Positions 1-10,616 of a stretch of 64,000 nucleotides of DNA are shown one piece after another. This DNA comes from Selaginella moellendorffii (Eukaryota > Streptophyta > Lycopodiopsida > Selaginellales > Selaginellaceae), in assembly GCF_000143415.4 (NCBI RefSeq), contig NW_003314316.1:62001-126000 (forward strand). Direction: 5' to 3'. The notes beneath the pieces were generated by a model. That model was not told where the DNA came from, ran no database searches, and was given only the letters and a program-made list of their open reading frames with translations. Made by a program: the position numbers and the translations under genes. Each line of letters opens with the position of its first letter. Within the stretch, counting starts at the first letter, position 1.

Positions 1-282
1 GAAAGAAGAAGCTTCCCTTCCTCCTTTCCCTTCCCCATCTCAACCTAAGCCCTTACTGTCTAGCCTATTCTTGCAAATCCACACCACTTCTCTGCACTGC
101 TTCTATGGTTCATGCCACAAATCATTGTACACCACTAATGGATTGGAAAAACCAGAGCCCTAGAAAAGAGAATCTTTTGATCCCTCTGATACCATGATGG
201 AACAGGTGTAAAGGAATAGTACTTGACATATATTGGTACAGCACTTCTCACCTTATATACACACCCTTTGATCTCTCCTTGA
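1..282 (-). mobile_element. Edge of an LTR retrotransposon: internal leader, tRNA-Met primer site and LTR stub
   Basis: Read on the minus strand, bases 194-183 give TGGTATCAGAGG, the usual plant primer-binding site for initiator tRNA-Met. The LTR would begin on the plus strand at 195 (TGATGG) and run right, while the internal region runs left off the window. A TATA-like stretch (minus TATATAAGG) sits near 255. From about 283 the sequence switches to a gypsy integrase remnant, so the LTR is truncated or was interrupted. No coding region is recognisable in 1-182. Confidence 0.5.
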
Positions 283-600
283 AGTCACTTGAATGTTCTT
301 CCCAACTCATTATTGAGAAAGTTCAAAAAGCCACCAAGTTTTTTTTTTATGTGGCAGGGGTAGTGTATTCTCAGCTAGAGTTGCGGCAACAACAACGCAA
401 TCCAAACATTTCCACTGGAAGGGCATGCACAAAGACATACGAACGTAGATAGTGCATTGTCTCGTCTGTCAACAAATTGAGACAGTTTGTGGGTCTCCCT
501 TCAATCTAGCCCAAGGATGCAACCTTTGTTATCGTTGTCAACATTTTCAGCAGAGAAGGTTGCAAACAAATTTACAGTATGTATGAGAAGGTTACACTCT
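283..600 (+). pseudogene. Ty3/gypsy pol remnant (RNase H end and integrase zinc-binding region)
   Basis: This degraded piece is nearly identical to 17500-17900. In the plus frames it encodes the stretch before and within the integrase zinc-binding region (HWKGMHKDI, then HCLVCQ, as in the second copy), here with an in-frame stop after HKDIRT and a poly-T insertion near 340. It is too short and too broken to be a gene. The same junctions and downstream AT-rich sequence occur at 17.5-18.5 kb, so the two are copies of one duplicated segment. Confidence 0.7.
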
Positions 601-790
601 TTAGTAAATAATATAATATTTTTTATTTTTAAAAATAAAATAATTTGCTGTGTGTTGCATGTAGTTTTGTAATCGTAATGTTATTTTTATTATTAATCCA
701 ATGAAAGTTATAATTATAAACATGTTTATAATTTATAAACACAAGATTATTCTTATTGCATATCAACCATTAAATGGTAGAATAAAAATG

Positions 791-1066
791 AGTATACTAG
801 AAAGTGTTTAAGAAAGTTTATAAATTATAAATGCAAGATTAATTTAAATGAATAACAACCATTAGATGGTAGAATATCCTAGAATATCTAAGCATATTTT
901 AGGTATATTCACTACCATCCCACTACTTTAAGAAACCAAAAATTCATTGCTTAAGCAAAACCTGAATGGTAGTGAATATGCCTAAAATATGTTTAATATT
1001 CTAGGATATTAACGGGTGTTATTTAGTTAGATTAATCTAAACTTTCTTAACACATTCTAGTATATT
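791..1066. repeat. AT-rich foldback (MITE-like) repeat
   Basis: Two inverted arms are visible. The inner arms are 873-917 and 967-1010, matching at about 40 of 45 positions with a loop of about 49 bases. Further out, 791-820 pairs with about 1040-1066. The words TCCTAGAATAT and TATTCACTACCA recur in related form at 6660-6720, 7590-7640 and 18280-18500, so this is a dispersed AT-rich family. No coding capacity is seen. The chromodomain retrotransposon landed about 60 bp to the right of it. Confidence 0.6.
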
Positions 1067-1126
1067 TTTGGTTTGTTTAAGTAAGCCTACAGGGGGACTG
1101 GGATGATAGTAGATATACCTAGAATA

Positions 1127-1501
1127 TGTCAGGAATCCCTCAATTCTTGCTACATTCCTGACTTTTGCCGGATTCCTGACCTGCAGACCACATTCCTAAC
1201 TCTCGAGACACTTCCCTATCCCTAACTCTCGAGACACTTCCCTATTCCTGACTCTCTGATTTCTGAGTCTTGAGCCACATTCCTGATGATGATGTGGCAC
1301 TTATTCGACCTCAACTATATTTAGGCCATCCTCGATCCAAGAGTGGTGGAGCTTTATCAACCTATAGTATATATAGGTTAGCCTTGTTCCATTTCTCTAC
1401 AATCTGAATCAACACCAGTCAAAGGCCTCTTCTTTCTTTCCACTAGCTTTTCTCTTTGTCTTTTGCATTTTCCAGTCTTGATCTTGTTGGGGGTCTTGAC
1501 A
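1127..1501 (+). repeat. 5' LTR of the chromovirus
   Basis: This is a 375-bp repeat matching 6311-6659. It starts TGTCAGG and ends CTTGACA. The segment containing TCTCGAGACACTTCCCTA occurs twice here and once in the 3' LTR, which accounts for the 26-bp length difference. It carries the TATA box at 1368-1375. Confidence 0.95.
1368..1375 (+). promoter_or_regulatory. TATA box of the chromovirus LTR promoter
   Basis: TATATATA lies 31 bp upstream of 1399, the usual TATA-to-start spacing. The same spacing holds in the 3' LTR (6526-6533 to 6557). A transcript starting at about 1399 would begin with the 14 bases that are complementary to 1504-1517. Confidence 0.6.
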
Positions 1502-1503
1502 AT

Positions 1504-1517
1504 TTGATTCAGATTGT
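1504..1517 (+). other. Candidate self-priming site (complementary to the predicted RNA 5' end)
   Basis: Two bases after the end of the 5' LTR the sequence TTGATTCAGATTGT is the exact reverse complement of 1399-1412 (ACAATCTGAATCAA), the predicted first bases of the element RNA. In Tf1 and sushi-type elements the RNA 5' end folds onto such a site and, after cleavage, primes minus-strand DNA, replacing the tRNA. No match to the TGGTATCAGAG tRNA-Met site is present here. Confidence 0.7.
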
Positions 1518-1596
1518 GTTTTTTGCTTTTGCTTTAGCTCGTTTCGATTGTTTGATTGCCTTTTTCTTTTTCCCCCCTTTTTCTTTCTTCTTGCCG

Positions 1597-3368
1597 ATGG
1601 AGTCTCCAAGCCATCCTGATTTCTTTGCCGAAGTCCTTGCAAAAATTCAGTTTGAGAATACCGAGCTGAAGGTGACCCTTCTTCGCATGCAGCAAGAGCT
1701 TACTTCACTTTTGGCTCAAGGATCCAACAAAGTCCCTGAACCAAAGGTGAGTTTCCTGGCGAAATTTTCAGGCAAGCGTTCGGAGCTTCGCGGATTTCTG
1801 AACCAGATGGAGCTGATCTTTGCACTTCAACATTGGCAGTACCCCACTCCCGAGTCTCAAATCGGCGTGATTGAGACGTTGCTCGAAGGTACAGTTTTGT
1901 CATGGTTTTCTCCTCTTTTGGAGAAGAGCATGAAAGGGGTCATGGTTCCAGAGTTCAATTGTTCAAAGAGAAGCTCGAAGCATGTTTTGGCAAGACGAAT
2001 CGGGTTCGGGCTGCTACCACAAAGGTGAGACATTTCTCTCAAGGGTCTTATTCTGCCTCGATCTACACTGCAGAGTTCCAACTCCTTGCCTTGGACACTC
2101 AGTGGGATGAGCGGGCCCTGATTGACCAATTTCGTTTTGGCCTCAACAACGGTATCAAGGATTTGTTGCTCACCATGGAGGATCCCAAGGACCTATTGGA
2201 CGCCATCAACAAAGCTGTTCGATGTGACAATCGTCTTTTTGAACGTCGTCAGGAAAGTCGCCGCACCGCTGTTTTTCCGTCCCAGACTCAGGAATCCCAG
2301 CTTGAGTCTTCGGGGCATACTCCTAAACCTACTACTCTGGTCCCGATGGATATTTCTGGTACTCCCCGACTCATCAAAGGGAAGTTGAGTCCTACTGAGA
2401 AGCAACGTCGAATATCTCATAATTGTTGCCTCTACTGTGATGATCCTAACTACAAAGCAGCTATGTCCCAAGAAGCCTCTCCGACTGCTCGAGTTCACCC
2501 TGCCTCAAAGTCCACCTCTGTTGCAATCGGGAAACGACCCTATCCAAACAGAGTAGGAGGTGTTTGTTTAGACTCCCCGAATAAAAATCACTTTTCTTCT
2601 TTACCAAGCTCCTCACCACCTTTCATCAAAGCCACCACCAATTCCCGCAACTTCTGCGTCCCATATCTCCTTTCTTTCACCGGACAATCCAGGCTCAAGG
2701 CTCTGGCGCTACTGGACTCGGGTGCAACTTCCTACTTCATGGACACGGACTTTGCTACCCGACATCACGTTCCTCTTTCTCCTACCATATGGGATCTAAG
2801 GGTTGAAGGCATCGGTGGGCATTTTGTGTCTCCATCTTCTAGACTTAGGGAAATGTTGCCTGTTCGAGTACACATCGGGTCCACCATCACCGATATCACC
2901 TTCAACATCATCAATAGCAAGTCCTCCTCTGTGGTGCTCGGTCTTCCTTGGTTCCAACTACATCAGCCTCAGATCTGTTGGAAGGAATTACAGCTCATCT
3001 CTCCCACATCACCATCTCCCACGGCTTCCCCTGCTGTTCATCGAGTCCGAATTAGGAAAAGTTCCCTAAACTCAAATCAGGGTTCTTTTCTTGACTCTAC
3101 GAAGTTTTCACCCTCTTCTTTTTCCTCTCTTCCATCTTACACTGGACAGTATCTTCATCTCATCATTCCATTTAGTCATACACCTCCTTCTATCTCCACA
3201 ATCACTATGAAAGAACTCCTTCATGAAGAACTTATTTTCCTTTTTGCTTTGCATGTTTCTTTTGTCAGCCTTCCTGAGAAGTATCATGATTTTGGGGATG
3301 TGTTTGACAAGAAAAAAGCTAGTGTACTACCTGTTTATCAGCCTTATGACTATCCCATTGATTTATAG
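1597..3368 (+). pseudogene. Chromovirus gag and aspartic protease (frameshifted)
   Basis: Translation begins at ATG 1597 and runs in one frame to about 1915, then continues in the frame of 1902-3368, so there is a frameshift in the capsid region. The zinc-knuckle region near 2425-2465 keeps the first two cysteines (CLYC) but has Y and S where the knuckle histidine and last cysteine should be, so it is probably non-functional. The protease signature DSGAT is at about 2717-2731. The frame ends at TAG 3366-3368, between protease and reverse transcriptase. The protein would package RNA and cut the polyprotein if intact. Family order and motifs make the identification secure; loss of function is inferred from the breaks. 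Confidence 0.85.
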
Positions 3369-6300
3369 AAAGGAGCATCACCTCCATAGGGGCCTATCTA
3401 TGGGTTATCCCCGTCCGAGCTTAAGGCCCTCAAAGAGTACGTGGATGAGAACCTTGCCTCGGGGTACATTCAGCATTCGCAGTCCCCGATTGGAGCGCCT
3501 ATCATCTTTGTCAAGAAGAAGGATGGGAGTTTGCGGCTAGTCATCGACTACCGAGGTTTGAACAAGGTGATTGTTTGGAACCGTTATCCGCTACCCCTGA
3601 TCTCGGACCTGTTGGAACGCCTCGCGGTGCCCGCTTCTTCACCAAGATTGACCTCCGTGGAGCATACAACCTGATCCGGATCCGGCCTGATGATGAATGG
3701 AAGACTACGTTCTGAACCCGCTATGCCCACTTCAAGTACACTATCATGCCATTTGGCTTGACAAATGCTCCAGAAATTTTCCAACACATGGCGAACGACG
3801 TCTTTCGGGAGTTTCTTGATCAAATGGTGATCGTCTACCTCGATGACATCCTCATCTACTCAAAAACTCAAGAGGAGCACGATGAACATGCACGCAAGGT
3901 GCTGGCGAAGTTGCGAGAACACGGCCTATACGCGAAGCTTGAGAAATGTTCCTTCGATCAGCAGTTTGTGGAGTTCCTTGGGTACATTGTCACTCCTGAG
4001 GGTATCACAATGGATCCTGCCAAAGTCAAGACTATTCTCGAATGGGAGTCTCCACAATCAATGTCGAACGTTCAGGTTTTCCTTGGCTTCGCCAACTTCT
4101 ACCGCAAATTCATTGATCACTACTCTGACATTGTCCTTCCTCTCACGCATCTCACTCGCAAGGATGTTCCCTTCTCTTGGTCTGCTGCTGCCCAGTAGGC
4201 CTTCGACACACTCAAGGTGGCCTTCAGTTCTGCTCCCGTCTTGATCCATGCTGATTCCTCACAACCTTTCTTCATTGAGGCTGACGCCTCCGACTTTGCC
4301 ATCGGTGCTGTGCTGTCTCAACTCGGAGCGGATCAAGAACTTCATCCGGTCGCTTTCCATTCTCGGAAATTCTAGCCTGCGGAGATCAATTACGAAATCC
4401 ACAACAAGGAGCTCCTTGCCATCATGGATTCCTTTGGAGAGTGGCGCCGTTTCTTGGAAGGGGCGGGCCATCAAACAACAGTCTGGACGGATCACAAAAA
4501 TCTCAAGTACTTTGCCACTTCCCGAGTTTTAAGCCGTCACCAAGCAAGGTGGGCACAATTCCTGAGTCGGTTTGACTTTGTTATCAAGTACAAACCTGGA
4601 AAGCTTCAAGGCCTTCCTGATGCTCTTTCAAGGCGCTCCTATCTCAATCTCAGGCCTGGTAATCCTGCCTTCGATCAACAGGATCAAGTTATTCTTGGTC
4701 CTGATCGACTTCAAGTTATGGCAATTTCCCTGGCCCCTCAGGACTCCTCCTTGATGGATGTGATCAGAAACGATCTTCAATCCGATGACCTTGCTAGCGA
4801 CATTTTCCCCCATCTTCAGGCTGAACACCCAGTGACTCCCGACTGCCGGCGATTTGACGAGTTCGAGTTCTTAGATGGCTTATTGTACCGTGGGGAGCAA
4901 CTTTATGTTCCTGAAGGTGATGCTCGAAGATTGGTCCTGATAGCGTGCCACGATAGCCCAACTGCTGGTCACTTTAGCATTGCGAAAACCTATGAGCTAG
5001 TTGCATGGGACTTTTGGTGGCCTCACATGGACAACTACATCAAAGCTTTTGTTACCTCCTGTGACACTTGCGCCCGGAATAAGGTACCTCGCCACCTTCC
5101 TTCAGGTTTGTTTCGTTCCCTCCTGGTCCCTTCAGGTCCTTGGGAATCTATCTCTATGGATTTCTTGAGTGATCTTCCGAGTTCTGGAGGCTTCAACAGC
5201 ATTTTAGTCGTGGTGGATCGCTTCACAAAGATGGCACACTTCTTGCCATGTACCAAGGAGTTTTTGGGCGAGGACATGGCAAAACTGGTATTTCGGGAAA
5301 TTTTCCGACTTTATGGGATTCTTACAGATGTGGTTTCGGATCGGGGGCCTCAGTTCATCTTTCATTTCTGGCAACAGTTTTTGCAGCTGCTTGGAGTGAA
5401 GGCCAACCTCTCTTCAGTGTATCGTCCTCAAACTAATGGACAGTCCGAGCGAACGATTCAGACGTTAGAACAATTCTTGAGGTGCTTCATCAACTATCAT
5501 CAGGATAACTAGCTCGATATCCTTCCCTTTGCTAAGTTCTACTATAACAACTCTGTTCACTCCTCTTTTCGAATTTCCCCTTTCTTTGCGAACTCTGGCC
5601 GAAATCCCCGATTCAATCTCTCACTTCCTTCTCCATCTGAATCCTCTCGTTCCAATCCCCGCTCTGAGGCATTTGTCTCCAACCTCCAGGAAATCCACAA
5701 TTTCATCTCCTTCCACCTCCATCGTGCTCAGGAATCTCACAAAACATTTGCCAATGTCCATCGTCAGGATTGTCCCCCTTACAATATTGGGGATAAAGTC
5801 TGGCTCCTCAAGCGAAATATCTCCACCACCAAGCCTTGTCCAAAACTTGATTTCAAACGCTTCAGTCCTTTCCCTATCACTGCCATCATTAATCCTGTCA
5901 CTTATCGCCTTGCACTTCCCTCCTCATATCAAATTCACCCCATTTTTCACTCCTCTCTCCTTGAGCCTTATATTCCCAGTCCTATTCCAAATTGGGTCAT
6001 TCCTCCGCCTCCACCAGTGCAACTCGAGGATGGGTTTGAGTACGAGGTTCAGGACATCCTTGATTCCAAGATTTCACGGTCTAAACTCTACTATCTGGTC
6101 GACTGGAACGGTTACAGACCTGAGGAACGCACTTGGGAACCTGCGGACAACCTGATTCATTCTCCTAACTTTGTTCAGGACTTCCACCACCACTATCCTT
6201 CTTGTCCTAGTCCTCATTCTTTTTCTCCATCTCCCATCCCTCGCCGCTCATTTCATCCTCCTCGTCATTCTTGTTCATCCTCGTTCCACTCGTTCTTGAG

Positions 6301-6370
6301 GAGGGGGTGCTGTCAGGAATCCCCCAATTCTTGCTACATTCCTGACTCTCGTCGGATTCCTGACCTGTAG
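3369..6370 (+). pseudogene. Chromovirus pol: RT, RNase H, integrase, chromodomain (stop codons)
   Basis: The N-terminal RT part ([14 protein letters not shown], 3511-3552) is in a different frame from the rest, so a frameshift lies near 3630. From about 3650 to 6370 a single frame carries everything else, interrupted by stops at 3713, 4196, 4373 and 5510. Visible landmarks are YLDD at about 3836-3847, RNase H acidic residues in DASDF, NKELL and WTDHK, the integrase HHCC region near 4950-5075, the catalytic D, D and E positions in MDFLS, SDRGPQ and SERTI, the GPF/Y-like module near 5800-5950, and a chromodomain at about 6015-6190 with the YLVDWNGY and TWEP blocks that form the methyl-lysine pocket. 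The frame runs 60 bp into the 3' LTR. Confidence 0.9.
6298..6307 (+). other. Polypurine tract of the chromovirus
   Basis: GAGGAGGGGG lies three bases before the 3' LTR at 6311. A purine run here is where plus-strand DNA synthesis starts in LTR retrotransposons. Confidence 0.8.
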
Positions 6371-6659
6371 ACCACATTCCTGACTTTCGAGACACTTCCC
6401 TATTCTTAACTCTCTGATTCCTGAGTCTTGAACCACATTCCTGATGATGATGTGGCGCCTCCTCAACCTCAGCTATATTTAAACCGTCCTCGATCCAAGA
6501 GTGGTGGAACTTCATCAACTTATAGTATATATAGGTTAGCCTTGTTCCATTTCTCCACAATCTGAATCAACACCAGTCAAAGGCCTCTTCTTTCTTTCCA
6601 CTAGCTTTTCTCTTTGTCTTTTGCATTTTCCAGTCTTGATCTTGTTGGGGGTCTTGACA
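6311..6659 (+). repeat. 3' LTR of the chromovirus
   Basis: This 349-bp copy matches 1127-1501 apart from the 26-bp duplication and scattered substitutions. It is followed directly by the target duplication GAATA at 6660-6664. Confidence 0.95.
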
Positions 6660-7860
6660 GAATATGCTTGAATATTTTAGGATATTCTACCATCTAATTG
6701 TTATTATTCATTTAGATTAATCTTTGTATTTATAATTTATACACATGTTTATAATTTATAAAATTTCTTAAACCCTTTCTAGTATTTAATCTGGTGTTTA
6801 TAAATTAGAAATATGCTTATAATTATAAAATTTATTTGATAAATTCGATTAATAAGTAAGAATAACACTACTATTAAGCAAACTAAGCATTACTACATGC
6901 AATGCATAGCAATTTACTATTTATTCTAATGGTTGATATGAAATGATTTATAAATTATAAACATGTTTATAATTATAGATTAATTGGATTATTCAAAAAT
7001 ATTAAATAAGAATAACACTATTATTAAGCAAACCAAGCATTGCTACATACAATGTGTAGCAAATTATTTTAATGTGGAGATGTTAAAATTTAACTTGGAT
7101 AAAGGTTAAGCTAGTAAAGTTTCCCATTTTTAATTCAACTCTATAAGGCTGAAAAGATGAAATAAAAATTCCTTGGATATTTAACTTCACATTTATTACA
7201 CATATCATCTGTATATTAGTTTTTAAGTTATTTACTAAATTCTTCATTAATTCTCTTTCTACTTTTCCACCATAATTTGATGAATATAAATTTAGAAATC
7301 GTTTAATTTTAATACAGAAATTTCTATTCTCAAATTGACTAAAACTGTTGAAGTAAAATTTTCAGGATACCAAGTACAATGCTTGGTTTTCTTAATAGTA
7401 GTGTTATTTTTATTTATTAATCTAATTGATTAAATAAATTTTATAATTATAAGCATGTTTGTAATTTATAAACACAAGATTAATCTTATTGCATATAAAC
7501 CATTAGATGATAGAATAAAAAAGAATATCTTAGGGTTTAAGAAAGTTTATAAATTATAAACATTTTTTATAAATTATAAATACAAGATTAATCTAAATGA
7601 ATACCTAGAATATCCAAGCATATTCCAGACATCCTCCTGGTTTGCTTAATATAACAATCCAAAATTTAGCAAGCATAAAAGTTACTGTTTGGATTGCTAG
7701 AAATATAAACCTTCTTCTTTCTTAGAAATATCCTTAAAACCTAACAACATGGAAAAAGCGAATAAATATTCAAAGATGGATTGATCAACAAAAAGAGTTT
7801 ACCCACAGCTCTTTCAGCGAGCCTGCTGATCCAGCTCCTGGCGCATGTAGTTCACACATA
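6660..7860. repeat. AT-rich repeat tract flanking the chromovirus
   Basis: This stretch of over 1 kb is about 75-80 percent AT by eye and is built of recurring words such as TTATAATTATAAACATG and TTATTAATCTAATTGAT. The same words appear at 660-860 and 17990-18540. No open reading frame or RNA gene was recognised. It is probably the right half of the older repeat region into which the chromovirus inserted. Confidence 0.6.
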
Positions 7861-7936
7861 CAAAGGATGGATCATCTCTTGATAACTTAATAAACAGTTT
7901 TTAAGCGTTTAAACCACCTGATAGGAGGCATGCAGG

Positions 7937-7995
7937 CTAAAAGCGGCGAATGGTGACCCCTGCCTTGGCCTTGTCCTTGAGAGTCATGGCCCAGA
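7937..7995 (-). pseudogene. Stray 3' end of a DUF4419 gene
   Basis: The last codons and the stop of the DUF4419 gene at 18629 (WAMTLKDKA followed by the arginine-rich end) are repeated here almost exactly. The homology stops abruptly at 7995. The shared block also includes about 80 bp of downstream flank (7857-7936 compared with 18550-18628). It is a duplication scar, not a gene. Confidence 0.75.
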
Positions 7996-8080
7996 CCAAA
8001 AAACAGTTTGTTTGAGGAGGATAAGAAATACTCGCTAAGATTGAGAATAAAATCACAATAGTCAATGATACAGCAACTGA

Positions 8081-10616
8081 TCACCTATAAATGAGCTCCT
8101 CAGGTCTATATCGCTTGAGTGCCCTGCCAGTTTCAGCACACCTATGATAGACAGGCGGGCGAGGGGCGAACATCACCCGCGTCTCCTCATCTATATCCCA
8201 TTGGAACCCCGGACAAGCGCGAGTGAAGATGCTAGGCAGGTTCGAGAGACAGCCCTTCGTCTCAGGCGAGGTTACCAGGTTGTAGTCGTGGCACAGGTCA
8301 CAGAGAATCCCCAGTCCCTGGCTCCTGCTCCACGCCTTGCACACGTACATGCGTGGCCAGTCCATCCACGCGAAGTGCCATTCGTCTTTGAGGTCCGTGA
8401 TCACTATCCACGGCTTGAGGGTGCGGCATCTGATGTTCACTCCCACCAACATCACGAGAGCCCTCCAGATGTCCACCTCGCCAATCTCTTCCTTCATATA
8501 ATAGCCCGTGATGATGTCCTCGGCCACACTCATGTGCATGAGCATCGCGTCCAGTTTGAAGCAGAGGGTGTAGGGGAACTCGTCCGGGGTTGTGGTCGAT
8601 ATCTCCTCCATGAATGTGCCCTCATCGTTAGCTACATGCTCCAGCCTGTAAAAACGGGGAACTTTGGCACCCTCCACCAGGTACTCCATCGTGTCCCCTG
8701 GCCTCCTGCTATTCCACCCTGCGAAGGCTTGGCTCTCAATTTCCTCCCGCGGTTCTAGCCACCCTTCCCCTCTAATGAGCTCGATCTTCGCCGCGGCGAG
8801 GACTAGCTGACAGCCTCCAAGTGCCATGAGACGGACCTCACAGACCTGGTGATGAATGCTACCACGTATTCCAACAAAATCATTCGGGCGGAATGTTAGC
8901 TCGTCTCCTGGAAAGATGACATCGTCACGTTCCAGAGGACGGCCGTCCCTCACCAAGACGCCTCCGTTCCCCACCTTCGTCCAAAGCCTGTCTATAATCT
9001 TAAGAGCCTGCTCTCCTGCGTCTGGAATCTCAAACAGCTCCAGAAGTGACCCGTCTACGCTCCTCACCTGGCACTTGCCCATCGGATGCGGGAGCACCGG
9101 ATATGACTTCATAGTCTTGAGTAGAAAGACGCTAAACTGCAGGCAAGAAGGGCAGAGGATCAATGGGGTGAGCGGCCAACACATAGAGCTAAAATCTTGG
9201 AGTTCATCGAAATCTTTGTCAAGAACACGCCCTTGAGGCGTCCAAGACGGAACACACACGTACCGGATTCCCCCCTGAAGCAATCAGAGCGCCTCGACCT
9301 TTGATTTTTGCATGCACCAAGCTCAGGCTCTACACGTTACGTAGACTTAGTAGTCAGAGAGACAAGTGCAACTTAAGCACTTACCTCAGTAGCCAAACGA
9401 GGTTCGGCACACACTACAGTCCACTCCAAAGACTCCATGTTCAGTAGCATGGTTTCTTTCGTAGAGCCTGTTATAGATATATGAGGTATAAACGGAGCAG
9501 CAGAAAGCCAAACTTACCACCAACAACATAGCACTGGTTTTCAGTGACTGCAGTTGCAAAACGTGCGGCAGGCACGAGGGCAGGACCTTGATCTGGATAC
9601 CTGGACCATTCTCTCTGAAAAACAATTTGGCGACACCATCAGAGCTGCGTCTTACTCCGTGCATACCTCTACGAGATCCAGTGCGTATAGGTTCTTGCAG
9701 AAGCCTGATGAGCCAGCTCCGAAAAGGTACAGATGGTTGCCCTCATGCACAGCAGCATGGAAAGAAAGCGCTGGTGGGATGACGCCACTGCCATGGAGGC
9801 CGCAAGTAAAACAGGAATTGCGGATTGATATATTACCGTGCTTCGATCAGCTCCCACTGATTGCTTCCCAGATCGAGTGCATGTAGCTCACGGCGCAGCT
9901 GACCATGAAAATCCACACCGCCATACACCCATATTTTGCTCCCGATCAGGGTGGTGGAGTGACCACGAGTTGCAACCTATGACTCGAAGATTTAACGACA
10001 AGCTAAAACATCTAGAATGCTTGCTTACCGGAGTGTCTCCCCCCGTCTTCAAACGTGACCACTGATTCGTGTCAAATTGGTACACTGCATACACGGAGAT
10101 TGATGAGCCCAAGGCATGGAAAGGAGGAAAACAAAAGCCACACAGTACCGCGCATCTTTTCATCAGACGGAATGCCAACAACGAGTAAGAGAGTTTTTCC
10201 ACTTGCTACCTGCAAAGCTCGTCGACCGTGTTTAAGCAAAGCCCCCTATAAACAACTTGAAGAATAGCCTCACTCACCACGGAATGGCCGGCGCACGACA
10301 CGGGACAAGGTTGGGCTGTCGACCACCTCAAGCCTCCCAAATCGAAAACCTCCACGAGAGTGTTACTAAGAACCTGAGAAAGATACTTAACTCACCAGCA
10401 CATCGTTCAAGTATCGGTCCGTGCAGCATCCTCCTACCACATACATCTTCTCCTCGATGGCAGCCGCGCCATGCTGCAAGGGATTCAAGGTAAGACACCA
10501 AGCACAAAATAGCATACCTGGGATGCTGCACGGACATGTCGGCCAACATCTATCAACTGCCATTGAGGTGGCGCACCCGCATACAGCCGCTTGAACAAGT
10601 ACCCCACAGCCGCCAT
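8081..10616 (-). CDS. Kelch-repeat protein with an unrecognised C-terminal half
   Basis: Ten exons were traced by splice sites and phase: 10616-10518, 10473-10396, 10373-10278, 10209-10149, 10084-10029, 9976-9837, 9787-9667, 9614-9518, 9467-9385 and 9274-8081, giving about 674 residues. The first 277 residues hold several Kelch blades, visible as the pattern GH, hydrophobic strand (YVVGG, IWVYGG, LYLFGA), LDL and tryptophan, so a beta-propeller for protein binding is likely. The last exon (about 397 residues) is open without a stop and in phase with the propeller; a segment of about 65 residues from KCQVRSVDG to GDELTF could be a ubiquitin-like fold, but I recognise no family. Whether this half is a true fusion or a separate gene starting near 9128 is unresolved. 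No signal peptide or membrane span is seen. Confidence 0.7.

Larger units (their letters stand above)
1127..6659 (+). mobile_element. Complete Ty3/gypsy chromovirus with LTRs, TSD and probable self-primer
   Basis: The element is bounded by LTRs that begin TGTCAGG and end CTTGACA (1127-1501 and 6311-6659) and by a 5-bp target duplication GAATA (1122-1126 and 6660-6664). Between them lie gag, aspartic protease, reverse transcriptase, RNase H, integrase and a chromodomain, in the order of the chromovirus branch of Ty3/gypsy. The close LTR match suggests recent insertion, but gag-pol has frameshifts and at least five in-frame stops, so this copy is not autonomous. The 5' LTR is 26 bp longer because of an internal tandem duplication. 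No tRNA primer site follows the LTR; see 1504-1517. The RT and chromodomain style is nearer to fungal and vertebrate chromoviruses and plant Tcn1-like elements than to the seed-plant lineages; that placement is an inference. Confidence 0.95.
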
